Shown: positions 34,791-45,705 of the stretch, piece by piece
How positions within the stretch are numbered: position 1 is the first letter of the stretch
Layout of the letters: every line of letters begins with the position of its first letter
Translations under genes and position numbers: made by a program
NCBI GenBank assembly: GCA_903939735.1
Contig: CAJAIA010000024.1
Span: 1-61,105, forward strand
Source of the DNA: an uncultured Ignavibacteria bacterium
GTDB lineage: Bacteria; Bacteroidota; Ignavibacteria; Kapaibacteriales; Kapaibacteriaceae
Direction of reading: 5' to 3'
Length of the DNA: 61,105 nt
Notes under the pieces: generated by a model
What the model was told of the DNA's origin: nothing
The model's database searches: none
Seen by the model: the letters and a program-made list of their open reading frames with translations, nothing else

Positions 34791-34807
<17 letters not shown>
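34712..34807 (+). CDS. Met/Cys-rich leader peptide of the metY-metX-hom operon (attenuator)
   Basis: This 31-codon ORF begins with ATG at 34712 and ends with TAA at 34805-34807. Codons 16-26 encode HCCMMCMCMSC, with 5 Cys and 4 Met codons in eleven positions; the whole peptide has 7 Met and 5 Cys. It is followed 24 bases later by a terminator and then by methionine-pathway genes. No Shine-Dalgarno is visible, and the predicted transcript begins at or next to the ATG, so it may be read as a leaderless mRNA. The composition and position fit a sensor ORF whose translation slows when charged Met- or Cys-tRNA is scarce. It is too short for ordinary ORF callers. Confidence 0.75.
34750..34771 (+). 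promoter_or_regulatory. Hairpin over the Cys/Met codons of the leader
   Basis: CATCATGCA pairs perfectly with TGCATGATG across the loop TTGC. The 9-bp hairpin covers codons 13-20 of the leader, including Cys-Cys-Met-Met, and could act as the pause hairpin that synchronises ribosome and polymerase. Confidence 0.5.
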
Positions 34808-37211
<2,404 letters not shown>

Positions 37212-37212
<1 letters not shown>

Positions 37213-38399
37213 TGTCGACACAACCATTGCGTATAGGTCTCTTCGGATTCGGTGTAGTAGGGCAAGGGCTCTATCACGTCCTTACCCAAACAGATGGTCT
37301 GCAAGCCGAAGTCGTTCGCATCTGTGTCAAAGACACGGCGAAGCAGAGACCAATCGCATCTGATGTTATCACGTATAACGGTGATGAGATTCTCCTTGAC
37401 CCGAGCATCAATGTTGTCGTTGAGCTCATTAATGATTCGGACTTCGCCTTCGATATCGTATGTCGTGCGATGAGGCAGGGGAAGGCTGTAGTTAGCGCAA
37501 ACAAAAAGCTCATTGCCACGCGACTTCCCGAGCTGTTGGCACTTCAGCATGAAACAGGAGTGCCATTCCTGTACGAGGCCTCGACCGGTGGAAGCATTCC
37601 TATCATCCGGAATCTCGAGGAGTACTACGACACCGACCATCTACATCGGATCGAAGGGATCGTCAACGGTACCACCAACTACATCCTGAGTTCGTTGCAA
37701 GCATCAACATCATCGAGTTACCAGGATGCACTCTCTCAGGCCCAAGCTCTAGGATTTGCTGAGAGCGATCCAACATCCGATACTGAGGGGTTTGATGCTG
37801 CCTATAAGACAACTATCCTGGCGACCCATGGATTCGGTGTTGTCGCACATCCTTCCGACGTTGTGCGAAGGGGCATTTCCGCAATTCGTGGATTCGATGT
37901 TGACGTTGCTCAACGACATTGGAGCTCAATCAAGCTTGTATCCCGGATCGTACGAAGCGGGAACTCCGTCTCCCTTGTCACGTTGCCTGCCTTTGTGTCT
38001 CGAAAGAGCCATCTCGCGCACGTAAGCGGCGCAAACAATGCAATAGCGCTAACGACAGATTTTGCCGATGTGCAGTGTTTGTTCGGCAAGGGGGCTGGTA
38101 GCCGGCCAACTGCGTCTGCAGTGTTATCCGACCTATCATTGATTCGCGACAAGTATCGCTACGCGTATCGGCGTCTGCGGCGATCGTCAGGGCTTACGCT
38201 AGACCAACGCGTAACTGTTTCAGTGTATGTACGAGCAAGTGACGAGCAACTCGAGGCACTTCCATTCCTGTCGGTGCAAACGGATCACCGTGGTGTTGAG
38301 GGACGCTACATCATCGGTAGCATGCGACTTGATGAACTTCAACAGTCAACGGCATATGCTGATCGTGACGCATTCGTTGCGTTGTATCTCGAGGATTAA
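37212..38399 (+). CDS. hom: Homoserine dehydrogenase
   Basis: Homoserine dehydrogenase reduces aspartate semialdehyde to homoserine, the substrate of MetX. The 395-residue product has the nucleotide-binding GLFGFGVVGQGL, the VVSANKKLIA and YEASTGGSIPIIRNL motifs, GIVNGTTNYILSSL, and ESDPTSDTEGFDAAYKTTILA. The last 90 residues do not show a clear ACT domain, so feedback control by threonine may be absent or altered. Its ATG overlaps the metX stop (TAATG). A 13-bp hairpin spans its stop codon. Confidence 0.93.
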
Positions 38400-38412
38400 C
38401 GAGATACAACGC
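38379..38412. terminator. 13-bp inverted repeat spanning the hom stop codon
   Basis: GCGTTGTATCTCG pairs perfectly with CGAGATACAACGC across the 8-base loop AGGATTAA, which includes the TAA. There is no T tract, so it is either a weak bidirectional terminator between the convergent genes or an mRNA 3'-stabilising hairpin. Confidence 0.55.
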
Positions 38413-38422
38413 GACCACATCG

Positions 38423-39367
38423 TTACGACATCGTAGGATCGCCCTTGTCGCGGTTGAGGCGTACTGCTTGGCGGACCATTGCTTCGAAGACATCACGCTT
38501 GACGTCGTTGACGTGGCGGAGGGTGATGTGACGCATCATTGTTAGGTCGCCAACGAGAAGTCCTTCCGGATCATCCAAGTCCGTACCGCGCCAGAACCCG
38601 AAGTTGACGTGGTCGCTGAAGGCCTTGATATAGCACACTGGGCCATTCGACGAGAACACGGGCTGCGACCACAGAATGGCCTCGTCGATTTCGCCCGCAC
38701 CAGCACGAATGATTGCTCGCAGTGTTGTAAGTACTTCGCGCTGCCAGCCCTTAAAGTGGCCGATGTAGGCATCAACGTTGATCGCATTGACCGGTGCCAG
38801 TACTGGTGCCGGTTCGTCTTTCACTTTTGGTGTGTCGTCGTAATCGCCACGAGTTGCACGGCGTTGAAGCACGGAACCACGTGGTGCGCGTTCTTTCTTT
38901 TCTCCACCCTTGTCGTCGCGCCGACGATCATTACGCTGTTGTTGCTGCGGACGCTGCTGCGGCTTCTGAGCATCAGCAGGAGCACCTTCGACAGGGGCCG
39001 TTTGTTCGCCGTCACCTGTTGGTGCGGCAGCTGCATCGGCTCCGCCCTGACCTGACTTCTTTTTCCGACGGCGCTTGCGCTTGGAGCGCTCTTGTTCCGA
39101 TCCGCCTTCTGTACCGCTCTCTGCTCCACCATCATTGTCGGATGGATGACCGGCGTCACGCTCGTCGTCATGATGATCGCCACCGCCATCAGAAGCTACT
39201 GACGCATCTGTGGACTCGCCACCGGGACGTGGTTGGCCTTCGCCTCCGCGACGTCCGCGACCCCTGCGACGACGTCCGCGACGCCCCTCGCCAGGACCCT
39301 GAGAGCCGCCGTCGGCTGGTTCGTGTGATGATTGCGATGCTGGCTGGTTTTCGTCTGCGTGCGTCAT
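38423..39367 (-). CDS. DUF1801 domain protein with long Arg/Gly-rich disordered N-terminus
   Basis: The 314-residue protein has two parts. Residues 1-195 are low-complexity: an Arg/Gly block (29-42), a basic KRKRRRKKK block (97-104), Gln-rich (138-144) and Asp/Arg-rich stretches, as in nucleic-acid-binding tails. Residues about 198-310 form a DUF1801 (YdhG/iron-chaperone-like fold) domain, with YIGHFKGWQREVLTTLRAII, ILWSQPVF and VNFGFWRG. DUF1801 proteins normally consist of the domain alone. The function is unknown. It has its own TATATTTG promoter element. Confidence 0.75.
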   Translation of the reverse strand: MTHADENQPASQSSHEPADGGSQGPGEGRRGRRRRGRGRRGGEGQPRPGGESTDASVASDGGGDHHDDERDAGHPSDNDGGAESGTEGGSEQERSKRKRRRKKKSGQGGADAAAAPTGDGEQTAPVEGAPADAQKPQQRPQQQQRNDRRRDDKGGEKKERAPRGSVLQRRATRGDYDDTPKVKDEPAPVLAPVNAINVDAYIGHFKGWQREVLTTLRAIIRAGAGEIDEAILWSQPVFSSNGPVCYIKAFSDHVNFGFWRGTDLDDPEGLLVGDLTMMRHITLRHVNDVKRDVFEAMVRQAVRLNRDKGDPTMS

Positions 39368-39399
39368 GTGCGTGTTATGCGGATCGACGTGATAAGCTG

Positions 39400-39407
39400 C
39401 AAATATA
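39400..39407 (-). promoter_or_regulatory. Bacteroidota-type -7 promoter element of the DUF1801 gene
   Basis: The minus-strand octamer TATATTTG lies 32 bases upstream of the ATG. Confidence 0.5.
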
Positions 39408-39433
39408 CGGAATGCCCCGGCGGGCTTGGTGTC

Positions 39434-39441
39434 TAAGTTTG
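39434..39441 (+). promoter_or_regulatory. Bacteroidota-type -7 element abutting the barrel protein start
   Basis: TAAGTTTG is followed by TACC and the ATG at 39446, the same four-base spacing as before the MFS gene, pointing to a leaderless mRNA. Confidence 0.55.
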
Positions 39442-39445
39442 TACC

Positions 39446-40114
39446 ATGAACCTACCGCTCCGAATCATTGCTCTGGCAATCATGCTAGGTGGTGCATGCG
39501 CATCGCTATCGGCTCAATGGTCTGCCGGTTTTACCGGCTATGCCCAATCGCTGTCCCTTTCGGGTGACTATCCCGATGCACAGGGGATCCATCCTGCGAT
39601 TGGCTATGGGGCTGGTATGAGTGTGGCATATCGCCTTACTGCCGATCTCGAGCTGACCCTTGAGCCGTCGTTTGATCTGCGTCACGGCGATGTTCGTGAG
39701 ACGATTCGTGCCACCGCAGCGAGTGACCCTTACGACACAACGCTTGCAACTATACGCGTGACGTCTCTTGCCATTCCGATCGGCGTCCGTATCTGGTCGC
39801 ACGGCCAAATGTGGATGTTCACAAGCGGTATTCTCCCTCGCCTATGGACAACCGGAACCCGTATTGCAGGATCCGGCGCGTCGACATCATTGTCGGAGGC
39901 ACTCGCGCAGGTTGAGATTGGCGTGTTCCTCGGTGTTGGCTATCAGTTCCGCATGAGCCGAATTCGGGTAATGCCAGAGCTTCGCTATGAGCAAGGCGTA
40001 TCGAATGTCCTGAGTGGAACGCCCATTGAAGGACTACCACCAGCACCAATCCTCCGGACGAACGGATTCTCGCTTCGGGTTGCATGTCAATATCGCATCG
40101 GAGGTGATGAATGA
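39446..40114 (+). CDS. Outer-membrane beta-barrel protein (PorT-like/OMP_b-brl)
   Basis: The 222-residue product has a signal peptide (1-24, ending SLSAQ). The rest shows regularly alternating beta strands with aromatic ends, such as LELTLEPSFDLRHGDV, VTSLAIPIGVRIWS, VEIGVFLGVGYQFRMS and FSLRVACQYRIGG, the pattern of an eight- to ten-stranded barrel of the outer-membrane protein family widespread in Bacteroidota. The role is unknown. The stop overlaps the start of the next barrel-like protein, so the two are probably made together. Confidence 0.7.
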   Translation: MNLPLRIIALAIMLGGACASLSAQWSAGFTGYAQSLSLSGDYPDAQGIHPAIGYGAGMSVAYRLTADLELTLEPSFDLRHGDVRETIRATAASDPYDTTLATIRVTSLAIPIGVRIWSHGQMWMFTSGILPRLWTTGTRIAGSGASTSLSEALAQVEIGVFLGVGYQFRMSRIRVMPELRYEQGVSNVLSGTPIEGLPPAPILRTNGFSLRVACQYRIGGDE

Positions 40115-41070
40115 GCACGCAGCGAATGTTGGTGAGTGTTATGACGACCTTCTTGATGTGCCTTGGTACAGCTTCGGCTGACAATCGAACGGCCACAACA
40201 ATCGGTCCGGTGCTTGGCGGACACTTGTTCCAGCCATTGGTTGGCCATCAGATGCCGTTTGTGATGAGTTCAACACGGCTTACGCTTGGTGGTGGTATCA
40301 CGAGTAATCTCAAACTGCCGATCGTGCGCATTGGTGAGCGCATCGTGCTCGCGCCAGAGGGCAGTCTTGCATTTATCGCTACAGGTGCAGAGCACGAGCA
40401 ACGCATTAAAGAATGGTTGTCGGTGTACGTTGGCGTTGATGTTGTTGGTCGGCTTGGTACCGATGTTAAGGCGCTGCTCAGTCAGGGTGTCAATGCAGTA
40501 ACATCCTTCGACCTTGGCTGGAAGGTTCGTGCCTACCAATCGGAGCGTGTTCTGCTCACGATGTCGCTTGACCTTGTCAATGGAAGCGTCACAACCGTTG
40601 ATGTTGATCGATGGGTGCGTGGCATCATTGATAGTGGGGGAGTAACGGATGCAAATCCCTTAGTCGATACCAAGCCCACGATCACAGCTGGTCTTGCAGC
40701 GCACTGTGCCTATGCGGTGAGTCCAGCAATCGGACTCATGGCCACCGTTTCCGGTGTGTACGGCGAATCAGCGATTCGTGGTGGAGCATCGCAGATCTTC
40801 CTCAATGCTGGCGCGAATGTCAATGTCGACATGCTGCCCCTCGTGGGTGTTCCAGTGGCAACGACTGTCGGAATGCTCTATCGTCAGAACCCATCCGTAG
40901 ATGATGCATCGACGCGCTCTGATGCGCTGGTGGTATCACTTCGCATCGGTACCACTGTGTCGAACCACTTTTCGCTCGGGGTTCAGCTTAATGCACAGAA
41001 CGGTGAAATAGGAAACGGCACCCACGTTCTTGCGATCGGGGGTGCCGTTGATATGCGATTCTACTACTAA
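40111..41070 (+). CDS. Exported protein, probable outer-membrane barrel
   Basis: The 319-residue product has a signal peptide (1-23, ending GTASA). It is rich in amphipathic beta strands with Gly turns (VLAPEGSLAFIATG, LSVYVGVDVVGRLG, AGANVNVDMLPLVGVPVATTVGMLY). It ends VDMRFYY, with a terminal aromatic residue as expected for barrel proteins recognised by the BAM machinery. No named family was recognised. A strong GGAGG Shine-Dalgarno and a 4-base overlap tie it to the preceding barrel gene. Confidence 0.6.
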   Translation: MSTQRMLVSVMTTFLMCLGTASADNRTATTIGPVLGGHLFQPLVGHQMPFVMSSTRLTLGGGITSNLKLPIVRIGERIVLAPEGSLAFIATGAEHEQRIKEWLSVYVGVDVVGRLGTDVKALLSQGVNAVTSFDLGWKVRAYQSERVLLTMSLDLVNGSVTTVDVDRWVRGIIDSGGVTDANPLVDTKPTITAGLAAHCAYAVSPAIGLMATVSGVYGESAIRGGASQIFLNAGANVNVDMLPLVGVPVATTVGMLYRQNPSVDDASTRSDALVVSLRIGTTVSNHFSLGVQLNAQNGEIGNGTHVLAIGGAVDMRFYY

Positions 41071-41080
41071 TCGAAGCGGC

Positions 41081-41254
41081 TTACTTTTCCTTGTCAGCTG
41101 CTACAGATGCTTGGTTGTACGGTGTGATCAACTTCTTGATCCCACTCGCAGCCTTGCGAGCTTGCGCTGCACCTTTCTTCGTTGTTGCGTTGTGTCCCTC
41201 TTGGAACTGGGCAAACAGGGCAACCATTTGCTCGTAGAGCTCTTGCTTTGACAT
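41081..41254 (-). CDS. Histone H1-like small DNA-binding protein
   Basis: This 57-residue protein starts MSKQELYEQMVALFAQFQEG, then has a basic helix (TTKKGAAQARKAASGIKKL) and a short charged tail. The size and the pattern of an acidic/hydrophobic helix followed by K-x-A-x-x-x-A-R-K match the short histone-H1-like (Hc1-type) proteins of Bacteroidota that bind DNA. The open frame extends 23 codons upstream without family similarity. The gene lies downstream of the DEAD-box helicase gene on the same strand. Confidence 0.6.
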   Translation of the reverse strand: MSKQELYEQMVALFAQFQEGHNATTKKGAAQARKAASGIKKLITPYNQASVAADKEK

Positions 41255-41350
41255 TGCAGATTCCTCAGTGAAATGAACATTTAGCGTGTGACCCCCACAG
41301 GGCACGTGATCCATTATACACACGAAATTCGAAACTGGCGCTCTTGACTT

Positions 41351-42475
41351 TTACTCAAACGGATGATCGCGAACTGCTGGGATGCGCATCTTGATGAGCT
41401 TCTCGATGTCGCGCAGCTGCGAACGATCTTCCGGTGTTGCCAATGTGAGAGCGACGCCAACGTTGCCAGCACGACCCGTACGACCGATACGGTGGACGTA
41501 TGTCTCAGGTGATTCCGGTACATCGTAGTTCACGACGTAGGGCAGTGAGCTGATGTCGATACCACGTGCAGCGATATCCGTTGCCACGAGCACACGCATA
41601 CGACCGTTCTTGAAATCTTGAAGCGCGCGCTGACGTGCTGTCTGCGACTTGTCGCCGTGGATCGATGCCACACGCATGCCAACCTTTTCAAGGTCGCGCA
41701 CAACACGGTCTGCACCACGCTTTGTGCGTGTAAACACAAGGACTGATCCTTCCAGATCTTCCTTCAGCAAGTGTGCAAGGAGAGCACGCTTGTGGTCGCG
41801 CTCAACAAAGTACAGGCGCTGGTCAACCTTTTCCGTTGTTGGCTTCTCTGGCGTAACAGACACGTTCACTGGGTTCGTGAGAATCGTGTTTGCAAGCGAG
41901 CGAATTTCCGACGGAAGTGTTGCCGAGAAGAACAGCGTTTGACGTTGTTCTGGAACGAGCTTGATGATTTGCTTGATCGATGGCATAAAGCCCATGTCGA
42001 GCATGCGATCAGCTTCGTCGAGTACGAGCGTGTGAACCCTATCAAGGCGAAGCGCACGGTGTTCGATCACATCGAGCAAACGACCAGGCGTTGCGATCAC
42101 GATATCAACACCACGGCGGATCTGATCGATCTGCGGACGGATGCTGACACCACCAAGCAAGACAACTGTACGAATACGCATGCCCTTAGCATAGGTCATG
42201 ATATTCTCGTTGATCTGGATGGCAAGTTCACGCGTTGGCGCAAGGATGAGCACGCGAGGACCGAACTTTACCGGACCTTCGTTGAACAGGCGATGAAGAA
42301 TTGGCAAGCCGAATGCGGCTGTCTTGCCAGTACCTGTTTGGGCAATGCCAAACACGTCCTGACCCGTCATGACAACGGGAATAGCTTGCTGTTGAATTGG
42401 TGTGGGTGTTACGTACCCAGCGTTATGTACGGCCTTTTCAAGTGGCGCGCACAATTTCAAATCGGTAAAGGTCAT
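41351..42475 (-). CDS. DEAD-box RNA helicase (RhlE-like)
   Basis: The 374-residue product is a minimal helicase core: Q motif (PTPIQQQAIP), motif I AQTGTGKT, PTRELAIQI, VLDEADRMLDMGF, SATLP, and motif VI HRIGRTGRAG. It has no long C-terminal extension. Such proteins remodel rRNA and mRNA, often in the cold. GGAGGAG precedes the ATG. A TACCTTTG promoter element about 150 bases upstream implies a long 5' untranslated region, as in cold-regulated helicase genes. Confidence 0.92.
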   Translation of the reverse strand: MTFTDLKLCAPLEKAVHNAGYVTPTPIQQQAIPVVMTGQDVFGIAQTGTGKTAAFGLPILHRLFNEGPVKFGPRVLILAPTRELAIQINENIMTYAKGMRIRTVVLLGGVSIRPQIDQIRRGVDIVIATPGRLLDVIEHRALRLDRVHTLVLDEADRMLDMGFMPSIKQIIKLVPEQRQTLFFSATLPSEIRSLANTILTNPVNVSVTPEKPTTEKVDQRLYFVERDHKRALLAHLLKEDLEGSVLVFTRTKRGADRVVRDLEKVGMRVASIHGDKSQTARQRALQDFKNGRMRVLVATDIAARGIDISSLPYVVNYDVPESPETYVHRIGRTGRAGNVGVALTLATPEDRSQLRDIEKLIKMRIPAVRDHPFE

Positions 42476-42706
42476 AGACCTCTCCTCCTATGTAATGGAA
42501 CCTATTTCGGTCGAGATCTCTCGCGCAGATTGCTTGTCTGCCAGTTGCGACCGATTCACCAAAAACACAGGGGAGGACGGAGCAGAGAGAAACGTAACCG
42601 TGATGCTTACAGCACCGTTGACGCACAAAGGTACGAAGAATTGTCTTTGTGGCTGATTTTATCCCGCAAATTGCGTGCCAAGGGAGCACAGGGAGCAAGC
42701 GATTGC
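42476..42706 (-). promoter_or_regulatory. Leader region of the DEAD-box helicase gene
   Basis: This 231-base gap has no credible ORF. On the minus strand it holds TACCTTTG (42633-42626), then about 150 bases of leader that includes the inverted repeat CGAGAGATCTCG and ends in the Shine-Dalgarno GGAGGAG. No known riboswitch was recognised. Confidence 0.4.
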
Positions 42707-43357
42707 TTATACCTCGCGACGTCCAAAGACAGTCTGCAGCATCATGTCGAGTTCCTCAAACGGCGTGAAGCCATATGAGAGAACGTGGACGTTGTCGTTG
42801 TGCTCAAGCAGAAGCGTGGGGAATCCCTCAATGCCCAACGAGCTTACATATGTGAACTCATCGTCAAGCGCGTCAGACATGGCGTCGGACATCATGAGGG
42901 TGATAAATGCTTCCGGTTCGATATCGAAAGCAATGGCCATCCGTCGGTATGTATCGCTCTCGTTGAGATCGAGACCATCACGATAGAGTGCTTGGTGAAG
43001 CCAGTGAGCAGCATTGAGTGCTGCATCAGGGAACATCGCACGGTAGGAGACGAGTGCAAGACCCGGCATGCGCGAGTCGAGCATCATTGAACCATCGGGC
43101 AGGACCTGCGTGAGGAAGCGTTCCCCGAAGGTTACGCCGCAGCGCTCCTCGATCGTGCGATACGATGAAGCGATGAGTTCGGCTTTGGTTGCAAGTGGCT
43201 GGACACGATCGCCGGTGAGCATGCCGCCGGCGTAGACATGGAGATCAAGCGATGCACCCCATGTCTGGTGGATCTTGGTGAGCGTAGGTTCAAACCCGAA
43301 GCACCAACCGCAGAGTGTATCCTGAAAGTAATGGAGTGCCGGACGTTCCTCGATCAT
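42707..43357 (-). CDS. DsbA family protein (FrnE-like thiol oxidoreductase)
   Basis: The 216-residue product has a thioredoxin fold with an inserted helical domain. The active site is [10 protein letters not shown] (Cys16, Cys19), and [11 protein letters not shown] supplies the cis-Pro loop. There is no signal peptide, so it acts in the cytoplasm, unlike DsbA itself; FrnE-type proteins are linked to oxidative stress. The ATG overlaps the isocitrate dehydrogenase stop (ATGA), so both come from one transcript. Confidence 0.85.
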   Translation of the reverse strand: MIEERPALHYFQDTLCGWCFGFEPTLTKIHQTWGASLDLHVYAGGMLTGDRVQPLATKAELIASSYRTIEERCGVTFGERFLTQVLPDGSMMLDSRMPGLALVSYRAMFPDAALNAAHWLHQALYRDGLDLNESDTYRRMAIAFDIEPEAFITLMMSDAMSDALDDEFTYVSSLGIEGFPTLLLEHNDNVHVLSYGFTPFEELDMMLQTVFGRREV

Positions 43358-44583
43358 GCCAGGCGCTTGCTGAGTTCCTGATCGAGGGCGTCGAGAAATT
43401 CTTCCGTGTACAGGTAGTGCTCGCCGTGGTTGACCTTATTGCCATGAATGCACACAGCCAAGTCTTTCGTCATGCGACCACTCTCAACAACGTCAACACA
43501 GACGCGTTCGAGGGTCTGACAGAAGTTGACGAGCGCATCGTTGTTGTCGAGACGACCACGGAACTCAAGTCCACGCGTCCATGCGAAGATCGACGCTATC
43601 GGATTCGTCGATGTTGGCTTGCCCTTTTGATGCTCACGATAGTGGCGCGTCACGGTGCCGTGCGCTGCCTCGGCCTCCATGGTGTGTCCATCTGGTGTCA
43701 CCAATGTTGATGTCATCATGCCAAGCGAGCCGAAGCCTTGTGCAACAGTATCGCTCTGGACATCACCGTCGTAGTTCTTGCATGCCCAGACGAAGTTGCC
43801 ATTCCACTTAAGCGCGGCTGCAACCATGTCGTCGATGAGTCGGTGTTCGTATGTGATGCCTGCTTCCGCAAACTTCGCTGCAAACTCTGCATCAAACACT
43901 TCTTGGAAGATGTCCTTGAATCGACCGTCGTACTGCTTGAGAATCGTATTCTTTGTCGACAGATATAGCGGCCAACGCTTCATGAGCGCTTGATTCATGC
44001 AGGCGCGCGCAAAACCGCGGATTGAGTCGTCTGTGTTGTACATCGCAAGTGCTACGCCGTCACCCTTGAAGTCGTAGACGTCGAACGACTGCACGTCAGA
44101 TCCATCTTCAGGTGTAAACGTGATCGTCAGCTTGCCCTTGCCCTTTGTCAAAAAGTCAGTCGCACGGTATTGATCACCAAACGCGTGGCGGCCAATGCAG
44201 ATCGGCGCAGTCCAGTTCGGAACCAAGCGCGGCACGTTCGTGCACACGATTGGTTCGCGGAATACCGTGCCGTCAAGGATGTTACGGATGGTGCCGTTCG
44301 GCGACTTCCACATCTTCTTCAGACCGAATTCAGCAACGCGCGCTTCATCGGGTGTGATGGTTGCGCACTTGATACCGACGTTGTACTTCTTGATCGCCTC
44401 AGCAGCATCAATCGTCACCTGATCATTGGTAGCATCGCGGTGCTCGATGCTAAGATCAAAGTACTTGATCTCAAGGTCGAGGTAGGGAAGGATCAGCTTG
44501 TCCTTGATGAACTTCCAGATGATGCGTGTCATTTCGTCGCCATCGAGTTCGACGACTGGGTGGTCAACCTTGATCTTAGCCAT
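43354..44583 (-). CDS. icd: NADP-dependent isocitrate dehydrogenase, homodimeric (type II)
   Basis: Isocitrate dehydrogenase makes 2-oxoglutarate and NADPH in the TCA cycle. The 409-residue product starts [22 protein letters not shown] and carries [48 protein letters not shown] and [17 protein letters not shown], all diagnostic of the eukaryote-like type II enzyme. An 11-base palindrome (GTTACAGTAAC) lies 44 bases upstream of the ATG and could be an operator. It is followed by a cytoplasmic DsbA-like protein in the same operon. Confidence 0.95.
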   Translation of the reverse strand: MAKIKVDHPVVELDGDEMTRIIWKFIKDKLILPYLDLEIKYFDLSIEHRDATNDQVTIDAAEAIKKYNVGIKCATITPDEARVAEFGLKKMWKSPNGTIRNILDGTVFREPIVCTNVPRLVPNWTAPICIGRHAFGDQYRATDFLTKGKGKLTITFTPEDGSDVQSFDVYDFKGDGVALAMYNTDDSIRGFARACMNQALMKRWPLYLSTKNTILKQYDGRFKDIFQEVFDAEFAAKFAEAGITYEHRLIDDMVAAALKWNGNFVWACKNYDGDVQSDTVAQGFGSLGMMTSTLVTPDGHTMEAEAAHGTVTRHYREHQKGKPTSTNPIASIFAWTRGLEFRGRLDNNDALVNFCQTLERVCVDVVESGRMTKDLAVCIHGNKVNHGEHYLYTEEFLDALDQELSKRLA

Positions 44584-44681
44584 GGGGCGTATGCTGTGAA
44601 GTTCTACAAGTGGAAAAGCAATGCAAGTTACAGTAACGCCTGAGAATAGCAGATGAGAATACGTTCATCTGCAATGGGATG

Positions 44682-45611
44682 TTAACATCCGAGGATGAGC
44701 TCCGCCGCATCGAGAGCGGAGATTATCGCCCCCTCAACACGTGGACCGCCGAATGCGTCGCCGATGAGCACCAGCGATGGGTGCTCAAGGGCATGGATAC
44801 ATGTTGCTGAGGAGATGGTGATGGGGCGACTAAACTTCCACCCATGGACGTCGATATCGGACACGCCGACAAGATCTTTTCCGAATACGCATTGTGCTAG
44901 ACACCTTGCGACCTCATTACGATCAGCGTCCCACATGCGCTCGGAGAATTCTGGTGTAGCGTGAATCGTGTACGCGGGCAGGGGAGAGATTCCCTTGTCG
45001 AGATTATCGCCGATGTAGGCTACGTCAGGGTGGGAGATGCTGCGCACATCGCATGGTGATGTGCATGTGACAAGCGCTGCGATGCATCGCTCATAGACGA
45101 TGGCCTCGAGCTGTGTTCGCACCTGTCCACCAAGCTGCACATGTCCATTATCTACCAGCCCTATCGTTTGAGGCACTGGTGCCGACGACACCACCGTCGT
45201 AGCCGTGAAGACGTTGCCATTGGCACATGCGACGCTCCACACTGTTCCATCATGCAAGAGTGACTGTGCTTCTATACCTGTGCGGACATCACATCCCTCG
45301 GCAAGAGCGCTGACGATTCGTGACATCCCTTGCGTACCGCAATAGCGCGGAGTGTCATCTGCACGAAACCACTCGCGGACGATTCCCTGTGTAATCAGAT
45401 CGTCGAACATCTTTTGTACGCGTTGGTCACGCACAGTGATGAACTGTGCACCATGATCAAATCGCACATCATCTCGACGGCGCGTCGACATGCGTCCGCC
45501 AACGCCACGACCTTTGTCCAGAACGATACACTGCCGACCAGCAGCAGTGAGCTTTCGTGCGAGTGTGATGCCGGAGATGCCGGCGCCAATGATGAGAATG
45601 TCGGTGTGCAA
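44682..45611 (-). CDS. FAD-dependent amine-oxidase-like protein (renalase-like)
   Basis: The 309-residue product begins with an ADP-binding fold (DILIIGAGISGITLARKL, GAGISG at 9-14) and GRGVGGRMSTRR, the FAD-binding GG motif, then FDHGAQFITVRD. It closes with PSLVLIGDAFGGPRVEGAI-type FAD contacts. The pattern matches the renalase/NAD(P)-FAD oxidoreductase branch of the amine oxidase superfamily; renalase recycles isomers of NAD(P)H, but that activity is not proven here. The only available start is TTG at 45611, directly before the FAD fold, with a stop a few codons upstream. Confidence 0.8.
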   Translation of the reverse strand: MHTDILIIGAGISGITLARKLTAAGRQCIVLDKGRGVGGRMSTRRRDDVRFDHGAQFITVRDQRVQKMFDDLITQGIVREWFRADDTPRYCGTQGMSRIVSALAEGCDVRTGIEAQSLLHDGTVWSVACANGNVFTATTVVSSAPVPQTIGLVDNGHVQLGGQVRTQLEAIVYERCIAALVTCTSPCDVRSISHPDVAYIGDNLDKGISPLPAYTIHATPEFSERMWDADRNEVARCLAQCVFGKDLVGVSDIDVHGWKFSRPITISSATCIHALEHPSLVLIGDAFGGPRVEGAIISALDAAELILGC

Positions 45612-45705
45612 GGTGTTCTGAAGTTAAAGCGCAATTGTAACCCGACGCACTAACACGGATTGTACAGGAAAGTTCCCACATCACGAAGGCAAAGGGGGGT
45701 CGTGC

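Noticed and set aside
41771-42778. A 335-codon open frame antisense to the DEAD-box helicase gene
   Set aside because: The helicase frame has every family motif; the antisense product has no recognisable domain and is an artefact of codon bias.
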